From: Gammaproteobacteria bacterium 28-57-27
GTDB lineage: Bacteria > Pseudomonadota > Gammaproteobacteria > Halothiobacillales > Halothiobacillaceae
Length of the DNA: 64,000 nt
Reading direction: 5' to 3'
Assembly (NCBI GenBank): GCA_002281735.1
Contig: NCGK01000002.1
Coordinates: 124,001-188,000 of the forward strand
Each line of letters begins with the position of its first letter. Within the stretch, counting starts at the first letter, position 1. A program made the translations under genes and the position numbers. Under the pieces are notes generated by a model. That model was not told where the DNA came from. It searched no databases and worked only from the letters and a program-made list of their open reading frames with translations. Below are positions 53,071-64,000 of this stretch, one piece after another.

Positions 53071-53718
53071 TCAATGTTGGTTTTTTGGCGCAGTGGGCTG
53101 CGCAGCAAGCCATGCGGCGACGGATTTGATTTGATTGTCGTTCATGCGCAAAGCCACGTTGTACATGAGCGCGTTGGCGAGGTTTTGCGGCTCGGCCTGG
53201 CGTGTACCGCTCTTCCAAGCCCTGATTTGTGCTTCGATATACGCGGCGGGTTGACCAATAATGGGCGGGAAGCTGGGTTGAATGCCGATACCGCCCGGTG
53301 CGTGGCAGTTAAAGCACGCTGGAATACCGGCACTCCAGTCGCCGCGCTCAGCGAGTTGTTGCCCTCGATCAGCCTGAGTTGCGTCACTGAGTGGGGTGCC
53401 GGCTTGGGTTGGCATGGGGAGTGTGCTGAAAAAAGTGGCGACGCTCTGAATCTGCACGATAGTCAATGGCTTGGCCATGTCGCTCATAATTGCGTTGACG
53501 CGACGGCCATCAATGTAGGCTTTCAGCTGCTCGGAAATATATTCGGCAGAAAGCCCGGCAAGACGGGGATAGCCAGCCACCGCCATGCCCTCTCCTTGTG
53601 CGCCGTGGCAGGCAAGACAGGATGCCGCCTCAGCAGGCGGTGCGCTGTAGGCTGGGTGTGCAGCGGCAAAGACTGTAAAAGATAAGCTCAAAACAAGAGC
53701 TAAATTGCGTGGCTGCAT
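53071..53718 (-). CDS. tsdB: TsdB, dihaem cytochrome c4-like electron acceptor of TsdA
   Basis: The 215-residue protein has a signal peptide (to AYSA) and two CxxCH motifs, CLACH (34-38) and CFNCH (135-139), each in a cytochrome-c4-type domain. In thiosulfate oxidisers TsdB takes electrons from TsdA to terminal oxidases. It lies just upstream of tsdA and is divergent from the atp operon. Confidence 0.87.
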   Translation of the reverse strand: MQPRNLALVLSLSFTVFAAAHPAYSAPPAEAASCLACHGAQGEGMAVAGYPRLAGLSAEYISEQLKAYIDGRRVNAIMSDMAKPLTIVQIQSVATFFSTLPMPTQAGTPLSDATQADRGQQLAERGDWSAGIPACFNCHAPGGIGIQPSFPPIIGQPAAYIEAQIRAWKSGTRQAEPQNLANALMYNVALRMNDNQIKSVAAWLAAQPTAPKNQH

Positions 53719-53887
53719 GGTGTTCTATCCCTCGGAATGAAGCGGCGTTAGACCGAAGACTAGGACATTTGACAGTGTCTGTAATGTGAAAAAGGAGCGA
53801 GACGTTGCAAAAAAGTACGCGCAATTCTGTGGGCAGGAGACTGAGGCAGGTTGAGTGGCAAAATAATTCAGTGTTAGACTGCAAAAC

Positions 53888-54106
53888 ATGAACAAAAATC
53901 CCTTGTCAGGCCTGCTGATGGTGAGCGCGGGGAATATCTTCGCATCCATGGTGATTTCCGGGCTTCTGCTGGGTTATTTGCTGGATAGCTGGTTGGATAC
54001 TCGGCCAATCTTTATGTTGAGTGTCGGTGCGTTGGGTTTGATTGGCGGTTTCCTGCGTGTGCACAAGCTGCTTGGGGCAAAGGACAAGGATAGCCATGAA
54101 GGTTGA
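53888..54106 (+). CDS. atpZ: AtpZ/AtpI-like small membrane protein of the ATP synthase operon
   Basis: The 72-residue protein has two membrane helices (SGLLMVSAGNIFASMVISGLLLGYLLDSW, PIFMLSVGALGLIGGFLRV) and the pattern of AtpZ-type proteins that head atp operons. It overlaps the next gene by 11 bases. A role in c-ring assembly or magnesium handling has been suggested for such proteins. Confidence 0.72.
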   Translation: MNKNPLSGLLMVSAGNIFASMVISGLLLGYLLDSWLDTRPIFMLSVGALGLIGGFLRVHKLLGAKDKDSHEG

Positions 54107-54455
54107 GCAGCTGGCGCGGCGTTTGTTGATCGCCCAACTTGGGCTGACGGCGGTTTTGGCCTTGGGCTGGGGTGTTTATTCGGGCTATCTTGATGCCATC
54201 GCTGTTGTGTATGGCGGAATGGTCAGTATAGTGCTTGCCTGGATGCACAAGCGCGGCGTGCGCAAGGCGCAAGAGCGCTCTTTGCATGACCCCAAGGCGG
54301 GGATGCTGATTCTTTATGTAGGTGCGGTGTTGCGGTTCGTCTTGCTCATCGTGCTGCTTGGTGTTGGGTTCGGCTTGCTCAAGCTTTCGCCGCATCCTAT
54401 GCTTGCCGGGTTTGTTTTGGCGCAGCTTGGTTTTCTTTTTGTCGCGCGCCGTTAG
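54096..54455 (+). CDS. atpI: ATP synthase protein I
   Basis: From MKVEQLARRLL (54096) the 119-residue protein has four hydrophobic helices (LGLTAVLALGWGVYSGYLDAIAVVYGGMVSIVLAWMH, MLILYVGAVLRFVLLIVLLGVGFGLLKL), matching AtpI, the assembly helper of the c-ring. The operon thus carries both an AtpZ-like and an AtpI protein. Confidence 0.82.
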   Translation: MKVEQLARRLLIAQLGLTAVLALGWGVYSGYLDAIAVVYGGMVSIVLAWMHKRGVRKAQERSLHDPKAGMLILYVGAVLRFVLLIVLLGVGFGLLKLSPHPMLAGFVLAQLGFLFVARR

Positions 54456-55376
<921 letters not shown>

Positions 55377-55448
55377 GTGAGCACTTAAGCTTGGCCCTTA
55401 AACCCTTTTTCCATTAACCCTCAACTTAAATCCGTAAGGAGACCGACG

Positions 55449-55742
55449 ATGACCGCTGATATGATCGCGATGATTTATGCCTACACCGCAGTAGGCGTGG
55501 GTGTGATCCTGGCTGCTGCTGGCCTGGGCTCAGCCATTGGCTGGGGCTTGATTTGCTCCAAAACGCTGGAAGGTATTGCTCGTCAACCTGAAATGCGTCC
55601 GCAACTGATGACCAACATGTTCATCTTTGCCGGTTTGATGGAATCCTTCCCGTTCATCATTCTCGCATTCGGCATGTGGTTCCTGTTCGCTAACCCATTC
55701 GTGGGCGCAGTGCAGGCCGCCATCAAGGCGATGGGTGCTTAA
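55449..55742 (+). CDS. atpE: ATP synthase subunit c
   Basis: The 97-residue hairpin protein has the polar loop ARQPEM and the ion-binding carboxylate E65 ([10 protein letters not shown]), glutamate rather than the aspartate of E. coli. It forms the rotor ring. Its length is above the usual 80-90 residues because of both termini. Sodium-type residues at the position before the loop are absent, so proton coupling is expected. Confidence 0.95.
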   Translation: MTADMIAMIYAYTAVGVGVILAAAGLGSAIGWGLICSKTLEGIARQPEMRPQLMTNMFIFAGLMESFPFIILAFGMWFLFANPFVGAVQAAIKAMGA

Positions 55743-55814
55743 TTACGGCGATTGGATGCGGCGCAGGAGGCTTGATGGTCTCTTCTATGCGCGCATTCAA
55801 GGAGGTAGGCAGCA

Positions 55815-56285
55815 GTGAATATTACGGTTACCTTGTTTGCCCAGATGATTGCGTTTATCGCAATGATCTGGTTGGTGAACAGATTTCTGTGGGCTCCGCT
55901 ATCGAGCATGATGGAAGCGCGTCGTCAGCGTATCGCTGATGGTCTGTCTGCATCAGAGCGCGGTAAGCACGAGCTCAAGCTCGCAGAAGAGCGTGCAGTT
56001 CAAGTGATTAAAGAAGCTAAAGAGCGGGCAACCGAATTGCTGGCTCAAGCGAACAACCGTAGCACCGAAATTCTGGATGAGGCGCGTAACAACGCCAAAG
56101 CAGAATCTGAGCGTGTTATTGCCGGTGCTCAAGCTGAGATCGGGCGTGAAGTTGAGCGCGCCAAGCAAGAGCTTTCAAAGCAAGTGTCTGTACTCGCGGT
56201 GACAGGTGCCGAGCGCATCTTGAAGCGTGAAGTGGATGCCAAGGTACACGAGGCATCAATCGCTGACCTCGTGGCACGCATTTAA
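55815..56285 (+). CDS. atpF: ATP synthase subunit b
   Basis: The 156-residue protein has one N-terminal membrane helix ([25 protein letters not shown]) and a long charged coiled coil. It is the peripheral stalk joining Fo to F1. Length equals that of E. coli. Confidence 0.96.
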   Translation: MNITVTLFAQMIAFIAMIWLVNRFLWAPLSSMMEARRQRIADGLSASERGKHELKLAEERAVQVIKEAKERATELLAQANNRSTEILDEARNNAKAESERVIAGAQAEIGREVERAKQELSKQVSVLAVTGAERILKREVDAKVHEASIADLVARI

Positions 56286-56295
56286 GGGGGCATTT

Positions 56296-56832
56296 ATGTC
56301 CGAGAATGCAAAAACAGCCCGTGCTTACGCTCGTGCCTGCTTTGAGGTTGCACAGTCCTCTGTCGAGCGTGCCAAGTGGACTGAGATGCTGGATTTTCTT
56401 GCGGCGGTATCGGTTGATGCCGATATGCTCCGCTTGATGTCCTCACCTTCGATCAATCGTGATCGCTTGGCTGAGGTGACACTGGAGGTTTCTTCAGGTC
56501 GCCTGACAGCTCAAGGTGAAAACTTGGTGCGCTTGCTGGCTGAAAATGCGCGTATTCATATTCTTCCACTGATTGCACAAGAGTTTGATGCTCTGTGCCG
56601 TGAGGCTGATGGACGAATGAATGTGCGTGTGGTTTCAGCCTTGGCTCTTAAAGAGCAGGAAAAAATGCAGCTTGCATCGGCCTTGGGCAGACGCCTAGGC
56701 AAGATCATCACGTTAGACAATGAAGTGGATGCGTCCCTGATTGGCGGTGCCGTTGTGTACGCCGGGGATTTAGTTATCGATGGTTCAATTCAGGGTCGCC
56801 TACAGGGTCTGGCCAACGCCGTGATCCGCTAA
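56296..56832 (+). CDS. atpH: ATP synthase subunit delta
   Basis: From MSENAKTARAYARACF (56296) the protein has 178 residues, the normal size, with the delta C-terminal DASLIGGAVVYAGDLVIDGSIQGRLQGL. It links the b stalk to the top of F1. The 5' extension overlapping atpF was rejected. Confidence 0.95.
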   Translation: MSENAKTARAYARACFEVAQSSVERAKWTEMLDFLAAVSVDADMLRLMSSPSINRDRLAEVTLEVSSGRLTAQGENLVRLLAENARIHILPLIAQEFDALCREADGRMNVRVVSALALKEQEKMQLASALGRRLGKIITLDNEVDASLIGGAVVYAGDLVIDGSIQGRLQGLANAVIR

Positions 56833-56844
56833 GGAGTTATTTTC

Positions 56845-58383
56845 ATGATTAATCCTTCTGAAATCAGTTCCCTGATCAAACAGCGGATTGAAAGTTTTGA
56901 AGTCGGTGCGGATGCGCGCACCGTGGGCACGGTCGTCAGCGTAAGCGACGGTATCGTGCGTATTCACGGTCTCACCGAAGTTATGCTCGGTGAGATGATC
57001 GAGTTTCCGGGCAATACCTTTGGCGTTGCCATGAACTTGGAAAGTGACAGTGTAGGTTCTATCGTTTTGGGTGACTACGCTCACCTCAAAGAAGGCGATC
57101 AGGCCAAATGCACCGGTCGTATTCTGGAAGTGCCCATCGGCAAGGAATTGCTGGGTCGCGTGGTGGACACCCTGGGGCGTCCACTGGATGGCAAAGGCGA
57201 GCTGGGCACAAGCCTGACCTCTCCAATTGAGCGCATTGCTCCTGGCGTTATTGAACGTAAGAGCGTCGACCAGCCATTGCTCACGGGGATTAAAGCCCTT
57301 GATGCCATGGTGCCAATTGGTCGTGGTCAGCGTGAGCTGATTATTGGTGACCGTCAAACTGGTAAGACTGCTGTGGCGATTGACACCATCATCAACCAGA
57401 AAGGCAAGGGTGTCTTCTGTGTGTATGTGGCCATGGGTCAAAAAGCCTCAACCATCGCCAACATTGTGCGCAAGCTCGAAGAGAATGGCGCAATGGAGTA
57501 CACGGTGGTGGTTGCCGCAGGCGCATCCGAGCCCGCCTCCATGATTTATCTGGCAGCCTATGCCGGTTGCACCATGGGTGAGTACTTCCGTGACCGTGGT
57601 ATGGACGCGTTGATTGTGTATGACGACCTGACCAAGCAAGCTTGGGCTTATCGTCAAGTTTCACTGTTGCTGCGCCGTCCACCAGGTCGTGAAGCTTATC
57701 CAGGTGATGTGTTCTACCTGCACAGCCGTCTGCTTGAGCGTGCTTCGCGCGTGAATGCTGATTACGTTGAGCAATTCACCAAGGGTGAAGTGAAGGGTCA
57801 AACCGGTTCCTTGACCGCGCTGCCGATCATTGAAACCCAGGGTGGTGACGTTTCTGCCTTTGTTCCAACCAACGTGATTTCGATCACTGACGGTCAGATC
57901 TTCCTGGAAACGGATTTGTTCAACTCGGGTATTCGTCCTGCGATCAACCCGGGTATCTCCGTGTCCCGCGTCGGTGGTGCAGCTCAAACCAAGATCATCA
58001 AGAAATTTGCTGGTGGCATTCGTACCGACTTGGCTCAGTATCGTGAGTTGGCTGCGTTCTCTCAGTTTGCATCTGACCTTGATGAAGCCACACGCCGCCA
58101 GCTTGAGCGCGGTAAGCGCGTGACCGAGCTGATGAAGCAGCCGCAGTTCAGGCCGTTGTCGGTTGGTGAGATGGCGCTTTCGCTGTTTGCCGCCAACGAA
58201 GGCTATTTGGATGATGTCGATGTTGCCAACATCGGTTCATTTGAAGCTGCGTTGCATAGTTACGCTCACAGTCACGCGAAGGATATGCTGGACGCCATTG
58301 GTGATAACGGTAACCTCAACGATGACATCTCCGCTGGACTGAAGAAGACCCTCCAGGCCTTCAAAGCCAACGGTGTCTGGTAA
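56845..58383 (+). CDS. atpA: ATP synthase subunit alpha
   Basis: The 512-residue protein has [16 protein letters not shown], the P-loop [10 protein letters not shown] and the alpha signature [14 protein letters not shown]. It is the regulatory nucleotide-binding subunit of F1. Confidence 0.98.
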   Translation: MINPSEISSLIKQRIESFEVGADARTVGTVVSVSDGIVRIHGLTEVMLGEMIEFPGNTFGVAMNLESDSVGSIVLGDYAHLKEGDQAKCTGRILEVPIGKELLGRVVDTLGRPLDGKGELGTSLTSPIERIAPGVIERKSVDQPLLTGIKALDAMVPIGRGQRELIIGDRQTGKTAVAIDTIINQKGKGVFCVYVAMGQKASTIANIVRKLEENGAMEYTVVVAAGASEPASMIYLAAYAGCTMGEYFRDRGMDALIVYDDLTKQAWAYRQVSLLLRRPPGREAYPGDVFYLHSRLLERASRVNADYVEQFTKGEVKGQTGSLTALPIIETQGGDVSAFVPTNVISITDGQIFLETDLFNSGIRPAINPGISVSRVGGAAQTKIIKKFAGGIRTDLAQYRELAAFSQFASDLDEATRRQLERGKRVTELMKQPQFRPLSVGEMALSLFAANEGYLDDVDVANIGSFEAALHSYAHSHAKDMLDAIGDNGNLNDDISAGLKKTLQAFKANGVW

Positions 58384-58397
58384 GAGAGGCAACCCTT

Positions 58398-59261
58398 ATG
58401 GCCGGCACTAAAGAGATTCGCACGCAGATCAAGAGTATTCAAAATACGCGCAAGATCACCAAAGCCATGGAAATGGTGGCGGCGAGCAAAATGCGTAAGG
58501 CTCAAGAGAACATGCAGGCGACGCGGCCGTATCTTGACAAGATTCGGGTCGTGATTTCCAACCTTAGCAAGGCTCATCCAGAGTACGTTCACCCATTTAT
58601 GGTTGAACGTACGGTCAAGCGCGTCGGCTTGATTCTTGTAACCACGGATCGCGGTTTGTGTGGCGGATTGAACGTGAACCTTTTCAGGCACGTTCTGCGC
58701 ACCATGCAGGGCTGGTCTGAGAGCAATGTCGAAATTGATGTTTGTGCCATTGGTTCCAAGGGCGTTGCCTTCGTGAAGCGCGGGGCGTTTAACCCTGTGG
58801 CGGAAATTACTGGCTTGGGCGACCGTCCGCGTTTTGTCAAAGTACAAGGAGCGGTCAAGACTTTGCTTGATTCATTTGAAGCAGGCAAGCTTGACGAGGT
58901 TTGGGTGGCGCGTAATGAGTTCGTGAATAGCATGACGCAGAAGCCTAATCTTGTTCGGGTTTTGCCGATCACGCCTGAAGCGGTCACTGCGCAACAGCAC
59001 CATTGGGATTACATCTACGAGCCCGAGTCGAAAGATGTTCTTGATTTGTTGCTTAAGCGTTTTGTCGCCGCGAGCGTTCACCAGGCTACGGTTGAAAATG
59101 TCGCATGTGAAATGTCAGCGCGTCGGATTGCAATGAAAAACGCAACCGACAACGCAGGCGATCTGATTGGCTCGCTTAAGCTGAAATACAACAAGGCTCG
59201 CCAAGCCGCGATTACGCAAGAGATTGCGGAAATTGTGAGTGGTGCGGCTGCGGTCGGTTAA
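58398..59261 (+). CDS. atpG: ATP synthase subunit gamma
   Basis: The 287-residue protein has the N-terminal helix GTKEIRTQIKSIQNTRKITKAMEMVAASKMRKAQ and the C-terminal gamma signature (MKNATDNAGDLIGSLKLKYNKARQAAITQEI). It is the central rotor shaft. Confidence 0.97.
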   Translation: MAGTKEIRTQIKSIQNTRKITKAMEMVAASKMRKAQENMQATRPYLDKIRVVISNLSKAHPEYVHPFMVERTVKRVGLILVTTDRGLCGGLNVNLFRHVLRTMQGWSESNVEIDVCAIGSKGVAFVKRGAFNPVAEITGLGDRPRFVKVQGAVKTLLDSFEAGKLDEVWVARNEFVNSMTQKPNLVRVLPITPEAVTAQQHHWDYIYEPESKDVLDLLLKRFVAASVHQATVENVACEMSARRIAMKNATDNAGDLIGSLKLKYNKARQAAITQEIAEIVSGAAAVG

Positions 59262-60695
<1,434 letters not shown>

Positions 60696-60708
60696 TTAGG
60701 AGGCTGTT

Positions 60709-61149
60709 ATGGCCATAACTGTCCGTGTCGATATCGTCAGCGCAGACCATGCCGTTATGGGTGGAGAGGCAACATTCGTTGTCGTTCCGACCAAGATGGG
60801 TGAGCTAGGTATCACGCCACGCCATACGCAGCTTCTGTCCGAGCTTAAGGCCGGTGAAGTTCGCGTCACTGATGCGAAAGGTGTCGTGAGTCTCTTTTTC
60901 GTTTCGGGTGGTGTGATTGAGGTTCAGCCTCATGCCATTACCATCCTGGCGGATAGTGCGCTGCGTGAAGAAGATGCACGCGCGCTGGAGATGATTGAGG
61001 AAGAGGCGCGTTTGAAGGCGCTTGAAAGTCGGATTGAAATCGGCACGCGTGAGACGGATTACTTCCGTTTGCGCGGCGCGGTTGAGGCTGAAGAGCGTCT
61101 CAAATGGATTGAAGGCATCCGCGGTAGCGCAAGGCACTCATCTCAGTGA
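60709..61149 (+). CDS. atpC: ATP synthase subunit epsilon
   Basis: The 146-residue protein has the beta-sandwich opening VRVDIVSADHAVMGGEATFVVVPTKMGELGITPRHTQLLSELK and a helical C-terminal hairpin. It couples and inhibits F1 rotation. It is the last atp gene. Confidence 0.95.
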   Translation: MAITVRVDIVSADHAVMGGEATFVVVPTKMGELGITPRHTQLLSELKAGEVRVTDAKGVVSLFFVSGGVIEVQPHAITILADSALREEDARALEMIEEEARLKALESRIEIGTRETDYFRLRGAVEAEERLKWIEGIRGSARHSSQ

Positions 61150-61187
61150 TGTCTTAAGCATGTGCTCGTTGCACGTTGTGTAAATCC

Positions 61188-61210
61188 AAGGAGGCTCTGC
61201 CTCCTTTTTT
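61188..61210 (+). terminator. Terminator of the atp operon
   Basis: AAGGAGGC and GCCTCCTT form an 8-bp stem with a TCT loop, followed by Ts to 61210. Confidence 0.9.
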
Positions 61211-61218
61211 ATTGTCTT

Positions 61219-61321
61219 GGGATTTATGCAAAACCGCCCCAGCGGCGTTCAAGCGCCTCGCCGTACTCAGTGTACTGTCTTCGGCGCCGTTGCCTTGCTG
61301 GAACACTTTTGCGTAAGTCCT
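61219..61321 (+). repeat. MITE-like element, full copy 3
   Basis: This 103-bp copy has ends GGGATTTATGCAAAA (diverged) and TTTTGCGTAAGTCCT and the same interior as the copies at 19520 and 41703. It lies 9 bases past the T-tract of the atp terminator and 50 bases before the dgt start. Confidence 0.85.
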
Positions 61322-61371
61322 ATGTCTGTAAACTCTTGCAATAGGCGCTCAAATCTATCGAGGTGAGACGG

Positions 61372-62877
61372 ATGTCTGTTTGGAATATGCTGTTAAATCC
61401 AGCACGCCGCCGGGCAAGCGCCATACGTCTGGCGACACACACAGATGGGCGCGCGGAAGTGCCGGAATCATCCCCGGCATGGGGTAAGCCCGTGCCGCTG
61501 ACCTTGCCTTGGCCGGATCAGCAGGGCAGCGGTGAAGTGCGTACCGAGATCGAGCGCGACTATGACCGCATCCTTTATGCCGCTCCGGTGCGGCGTATGG
61601 CGGACAAGACACAGGTGTTTCCACTGGAGCGCAATGATGTGGTGCGCACGCGTCTTACGCATTCACATGAGGTGGCCAATCTGGCTCGCGCGGCAGGGGT
61701 GGATCTAGTGTTTAACCATGCGGTGGCACAAACGCGCCATCAAGCGGCGCGCGATGTGCCAACCTTGCTGGGAACCTTGGGCTTGGCTCACGATTTGGGT
61801 AATCCGCCCTTTGGACACCAGGGTGAACGCGCCATGCAGGCGTGGTTTGAGCGCTGTGCGCCGGAGGTGTTTGCCGAGCGCCATGGATTAACTGAGGCGA
61901 TGCGCCTGGATTTTTTGCGCTTTGAAGGCAATGCTCAAACCCTGCGCCTGCTGACCAAGCTGCAAATTATCAACGACGACTATGGGTTGAATCTGACCTA
62001 TGCCACTTTGGCGGCGTTACTGAAATATCCGGTCGCATCGAATCAGGTGGATAAAAATCAGCCTGTGCGGCGCAAGCATGGTTTTTTCCAATCGGAAGCG
62101 CGCATGGTGGAGGAGGTTTGGGGCGCCACTGGGTTGTCTGCTGGCCAACGTCATCCGCTGACGTTTGTGCTGGAGGCCTGTGATGACATTGCGTATTGCG
62201 TGCTGGATGCCGAGGATGCAGTCAAAAAGCGCTTGGTGTCCTTTCACGACATTCTGGCCTTTTTACGTCATGCGGCTGGGCAGGATGCCACTCTGGCCTG
62301 GGTGTGCAACGAGGCTGAGCGCGAACATGTAGTCTATCGCGAAGCGGGGCTGTCGCCTGCGGAGTTGAACGATATTTCCATGCAGGTCTTCCGTATTCGC
62401 GCCATGGGTGTGTTGATGCGTGCATTGACCGAGGCATGGTTGCGTCAGCAGCAGGCCATACTGGACGGGGTGTTTGTGGGCGAGTTGCTTGAGTCTTCGT
62501 CGGCGGGGGTATTTATTTCAGCCTTGCGCCAATTCAATCAGCGCCATGTCTATCGCCACCCTAGCGTGCTTAAAGTGGAGTTGCGCGGTTTTGAGGTGAT
62601 TCACGAGCTGATGGATATGTTGTGGTTTGCCATTACGGATCGTGAGCCTGGCGCGCCTGCTGAAGCGCCACGCCGCTCGCCCTTTGCGTCGTATGCCTAT
62701 GGTCGCATGTCGGAGAATTATCGCCGCGTGTTTGAGTCGCCGAGCAACCCGATGCCGATACGTTATCGTGAGGCGCAGCTACTCACTGACATGATTGCAG
62801 GCATGACGGACTCGTATGCGGTGGCGATGTGTGAGGAGCTGCGGCCGCATTATCGCGCGGTTGCGGCAAGGGCTTGA
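61372..62877 (+). CDS. dgt: Deoxyguanosinetriphosphate triphosphohydrolase (dGTPase)
   Basis: From ATG 61372 the 501-residue protein has HD-domain residues RLTHSHEVANLAR and LAHDLGNPPFGHQGE, then FEGNAQTLRLL and EACDDIAYCVLDAEDA. This is the long Dgt type, which splits dGTP into deoxyguanosine and triphosphate and can limit phage replication. GAGGTG serves as its ribosome site. Confidence 0.92.
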   Translation: MSVWNMLLNPARRRASAIRLATHTDGRAEVPESSPAWGKPVPLTLPWPDQQGSGEVRTEIERDYDRILYAAPVRRMADKTQVFPLERNDVVRTRLTHSHEVANLARAAGVDLVFNHAVAQTRHQAARDVPTLLGTLGLAHDLGNPPFGHQGERAMQAWFERCAPEVFAERHGLTEAMRLDFLRFEGNAQTLRLLTKLQIINDDYGLNLTYATLAALLKYPVASNQVDKNQPVRRKHGFFQSEARMVEEVWGATGLSAGQRHPLTFVLEACDDIAYCVLDAEDAVKKRLVSFHDILAFLRHAAGQDATLAWVCNEAEREHVVYREAGLSPAELNDISMQVFRIRAMGVLMRALTEAWLRQQQAILDGVFVGELLESSSAGVFISALRQFNQRHVYRHPSVLKVELRGFEVIHELMDMLWFAITDREPGAPAEAPRRSPFASYAYGRMSENYRRVFESPSNPMPIRYREAQLLTDMIAGMTDSYAVAMCEELRPHYRAVAARA

Positions 62878-62887
62878 TGCCCTTGCC
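62865..62887. terminator. Hairpin between convergent dgt and glgP
   Basis: GGCAAGGGC and GCCCTTGCC form a perfect 9-bp stem; the dgt stop codon lies in the loop. There is no clear T-tract, so termination is only probable. Confidence 0.45.
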
Positions 62888-62908
62888 TCATGCCATCAGT
62901 GCGGCCTG

Positions 62909-64000
62909 TCAGGGTTGGATGACCAAAGGGCTGATGCCCCAAATGTCGTTGCAATACTCTGCAATGGCGCGATCTGAAGAAAACTTACCGCTACGTGCTG
63001 TGTTGAGAATGGACATGCGTGTCCAGCGCTCAGTGTCCAGCCATGCCTTATCCACCCGCTCTTGGCAGGCAATGAACGAGGCGTAGTCTGCCAGTACGAG
63101 GAAGGGATCTGACCAGCTCAGGTTTTCGACAATGGGACGGAAGACATCCTTTTCGCCATGCGAGAAATGCCCGCTGCAGATGAGGTCTAAAACGGCGCGC
63201 AACTCTGGGTTGTGCTCAATGATTTCATGCGGTCGGTAGCCATCGTGTTTGCGCTGGCTTACCTCGGCGGCCGTTAATCCGAACAGGAAGAAGTTTTCCT
63301 CGCCGGCCTCTTCACGGATTTCGATATTGGCACCATCCAGTGTGCCGATGGTCAGTGCGCCGTTCATCATGAATTTCATATTGCCCGTGCCCGATGCTTC
63401 TTTGCCTGCGGTGGAAATTTGTTCGGACAGATCCGCTGCCGGATAAATCAGGTGGGCATTTTTGACATTGAAGTTAGGCACAAACACGACTTTCATGCGC
63501 GTGTTGACGGCAGGGTCGTTGTTGATGGTTTCCGCGACCGCGTTAATCAGTTTGATAATGCGCTTGGCCATGAAATAGCCCGGAGCGGCTTTGCCGCCAA
63601 AAATGAAGGCACGCGGTGGCACTTTCATGTGTGGATTGGCTTTGAGGCGCAGGTAGTGGGTAATGATGTGCAGCACATTCAGGTGTTGGCGCTTGTATTC
63701 GTGAATACGCTTGACCTGCACATCAAACATCCAGGTCGGGTCGAGTTCAACTCCGGTGCGCTGTTTGATGTAATCAGCCAGAACCTGCTTGTTGTGCTCC
63801 TTAATGGCGCGCCACTCCAAGCGGAAGTCCGCATCGTTGACGAGGGGTTCAATTTGGCGCAACAGGGGCATATTCGTGAGCCATGCCTTACTCAAGTGGC
63901 GACTGAGCAGCTCGCGCAAGCCTGGATTGGACAGCGCAAGGAAACGGCGTGGGGTGACCCCATTGGTTTTATTACTGAATTTTTCCGGCCAAAGCTCATA
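62909..64000 (-). CDS. glgP: Glycogen phosphorylase, C-terminal part (cut by the window edge)
   Basis: The 364 visible codons, open to the right edge, begin YELWPEKFSNKTNGVTPRR and include the pyridoxal-phosphate lysine segment EASGTGNMKFMMNGALTIGT. This is the C-terminal domain of an alpha-glucan phosphorylase, which releases glucose-1-phosphate from glycogen. The N-terminal half lies beyond the window. Confidence 0.95.
   Translation of the reverse strand, partial: YELWPEKFSNKTNGVTPRRFLALSNPGLRELLSRHLSKAWLTNMPLLRQIEPLVNDADFRLEWRAIKEHNKQVLADYIKQRTGVELDPTWMFDVQVKRIHEYKRQHLNVLHIITHYLRLKANPHMKVPPRAFIFGGKAAPGYFMAKRIIKLINAVAETINNDPAVNTRMKVVFVPNFNVKNAHLIYPAADLSEQISTAGKEASGTGNMKFMMNGALTIGTLDGANIEIREEAGEENFFLFGLTAAEVSQRKHDGYRPHEIIEHNPELRAVLDLICSGHFSHGEKDVFRPIVENLSWSDPFLVLADYASFIACQERVDKAWLDTERWTRMSILNTARSGKFSSDRAIAEYCNDIWGISPLVIQP

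Noticed and set aside
55449-55742. Sodium-dependent ATP synthase
   Set aside because: Subunit c has E65-S66, which hints at sodium binding, but the glutamine expected in the first helix is replaced (IGWGLICSK), so proton coupling is more likely.

Overview
The window is a chromosomal segment of a GC-rich, chemolithoautotrophic, sulfur-oxidising proteobacterium, most likely a gammaproteobacterium. The evidence is a form II RubisCO with its CbbQ/CbbO activase and a divergent CbbR, a thiosulfate dehydrogenase pair (TsdB/TsdA), a YgaV-type sulfur-sensing ArsR regulator with a rhodanese, an F1Fo ATP synthase operon headed by AtpI, an EarP-type EF-P system, and gammaproteobacterial housekeeping genes (EnvC, RlmC, AmpG, ProQ, SecB, GpsA). 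I cannot name a genus from sequence alone.

Layout: 1-1240 holds a 2-oxoacid:ferredoxin oxidoreductase (gamma subunit plus the start of alpha). 1241-9358 is an accessory region ending at a tRNA-Arg(CCG): a Fic protein, a markedly AT-rich Hachiman-like HamA/HamB defence pair (about 3090-6230) preceded by a possible tiny membrane ORF, a decayed NERD-domain gene, a TacA/TacT toxin-antitoxin pair and a HipB/HipA pair. 9396-15488 is the carbon-fixation locus (cbbM-cbbQ-cbbO with divergent cbbR); cbbO carries a repeat element inserted in frame. 15799-35207 is mostly housekeeping: RluD, AmpG, ProQ, MurI, HemB, a second Fic protein, RlmC, Def, PgeF, PlsC, EF-P/EarP and TrmO. 35285-38596 is a minus-strand run from a sulfur-responsive ArsR regulator through rhodanese, glutaredoxin and thioredoxin to SecB and GpsA. 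38635-42378 holds EnvC, CtpA and a YajL-like protein.

42480-46518 is a nitrogen-uptake region: TorF-like porin, PII, AmtB and a second Amt, with good sigma-54 (-24/-12) promoter matches in front of torF and of the second amt. 46776-51984 holds UbiK, ComM, a HAD protein, a NodIJ-like ABC exporter and a TPR protein. 52103-53718 is tsdBA, divergent from the complete atp operon (53888-61149). The window ends with dGTPase and the C-terminal part of glycogen phosphorylase. Together the genes outline thiosulfate oxidation feeding electrons to respiration, ATP synthesis, CO2 fixation and glycogen metabolism.

The gaps between genes are rich in palindromic repeats. One is a roughly 100-bp MITE-like family with 15-bp inverted ends that sits just downstream of terminator-like T-tracts and shows compensatory changes between copies. 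Another is a chain of five hairpins at 28972-29270 whose parts can pair in alternative ways. No rRNA, complete insertion sequence or CRISPR array was seen.
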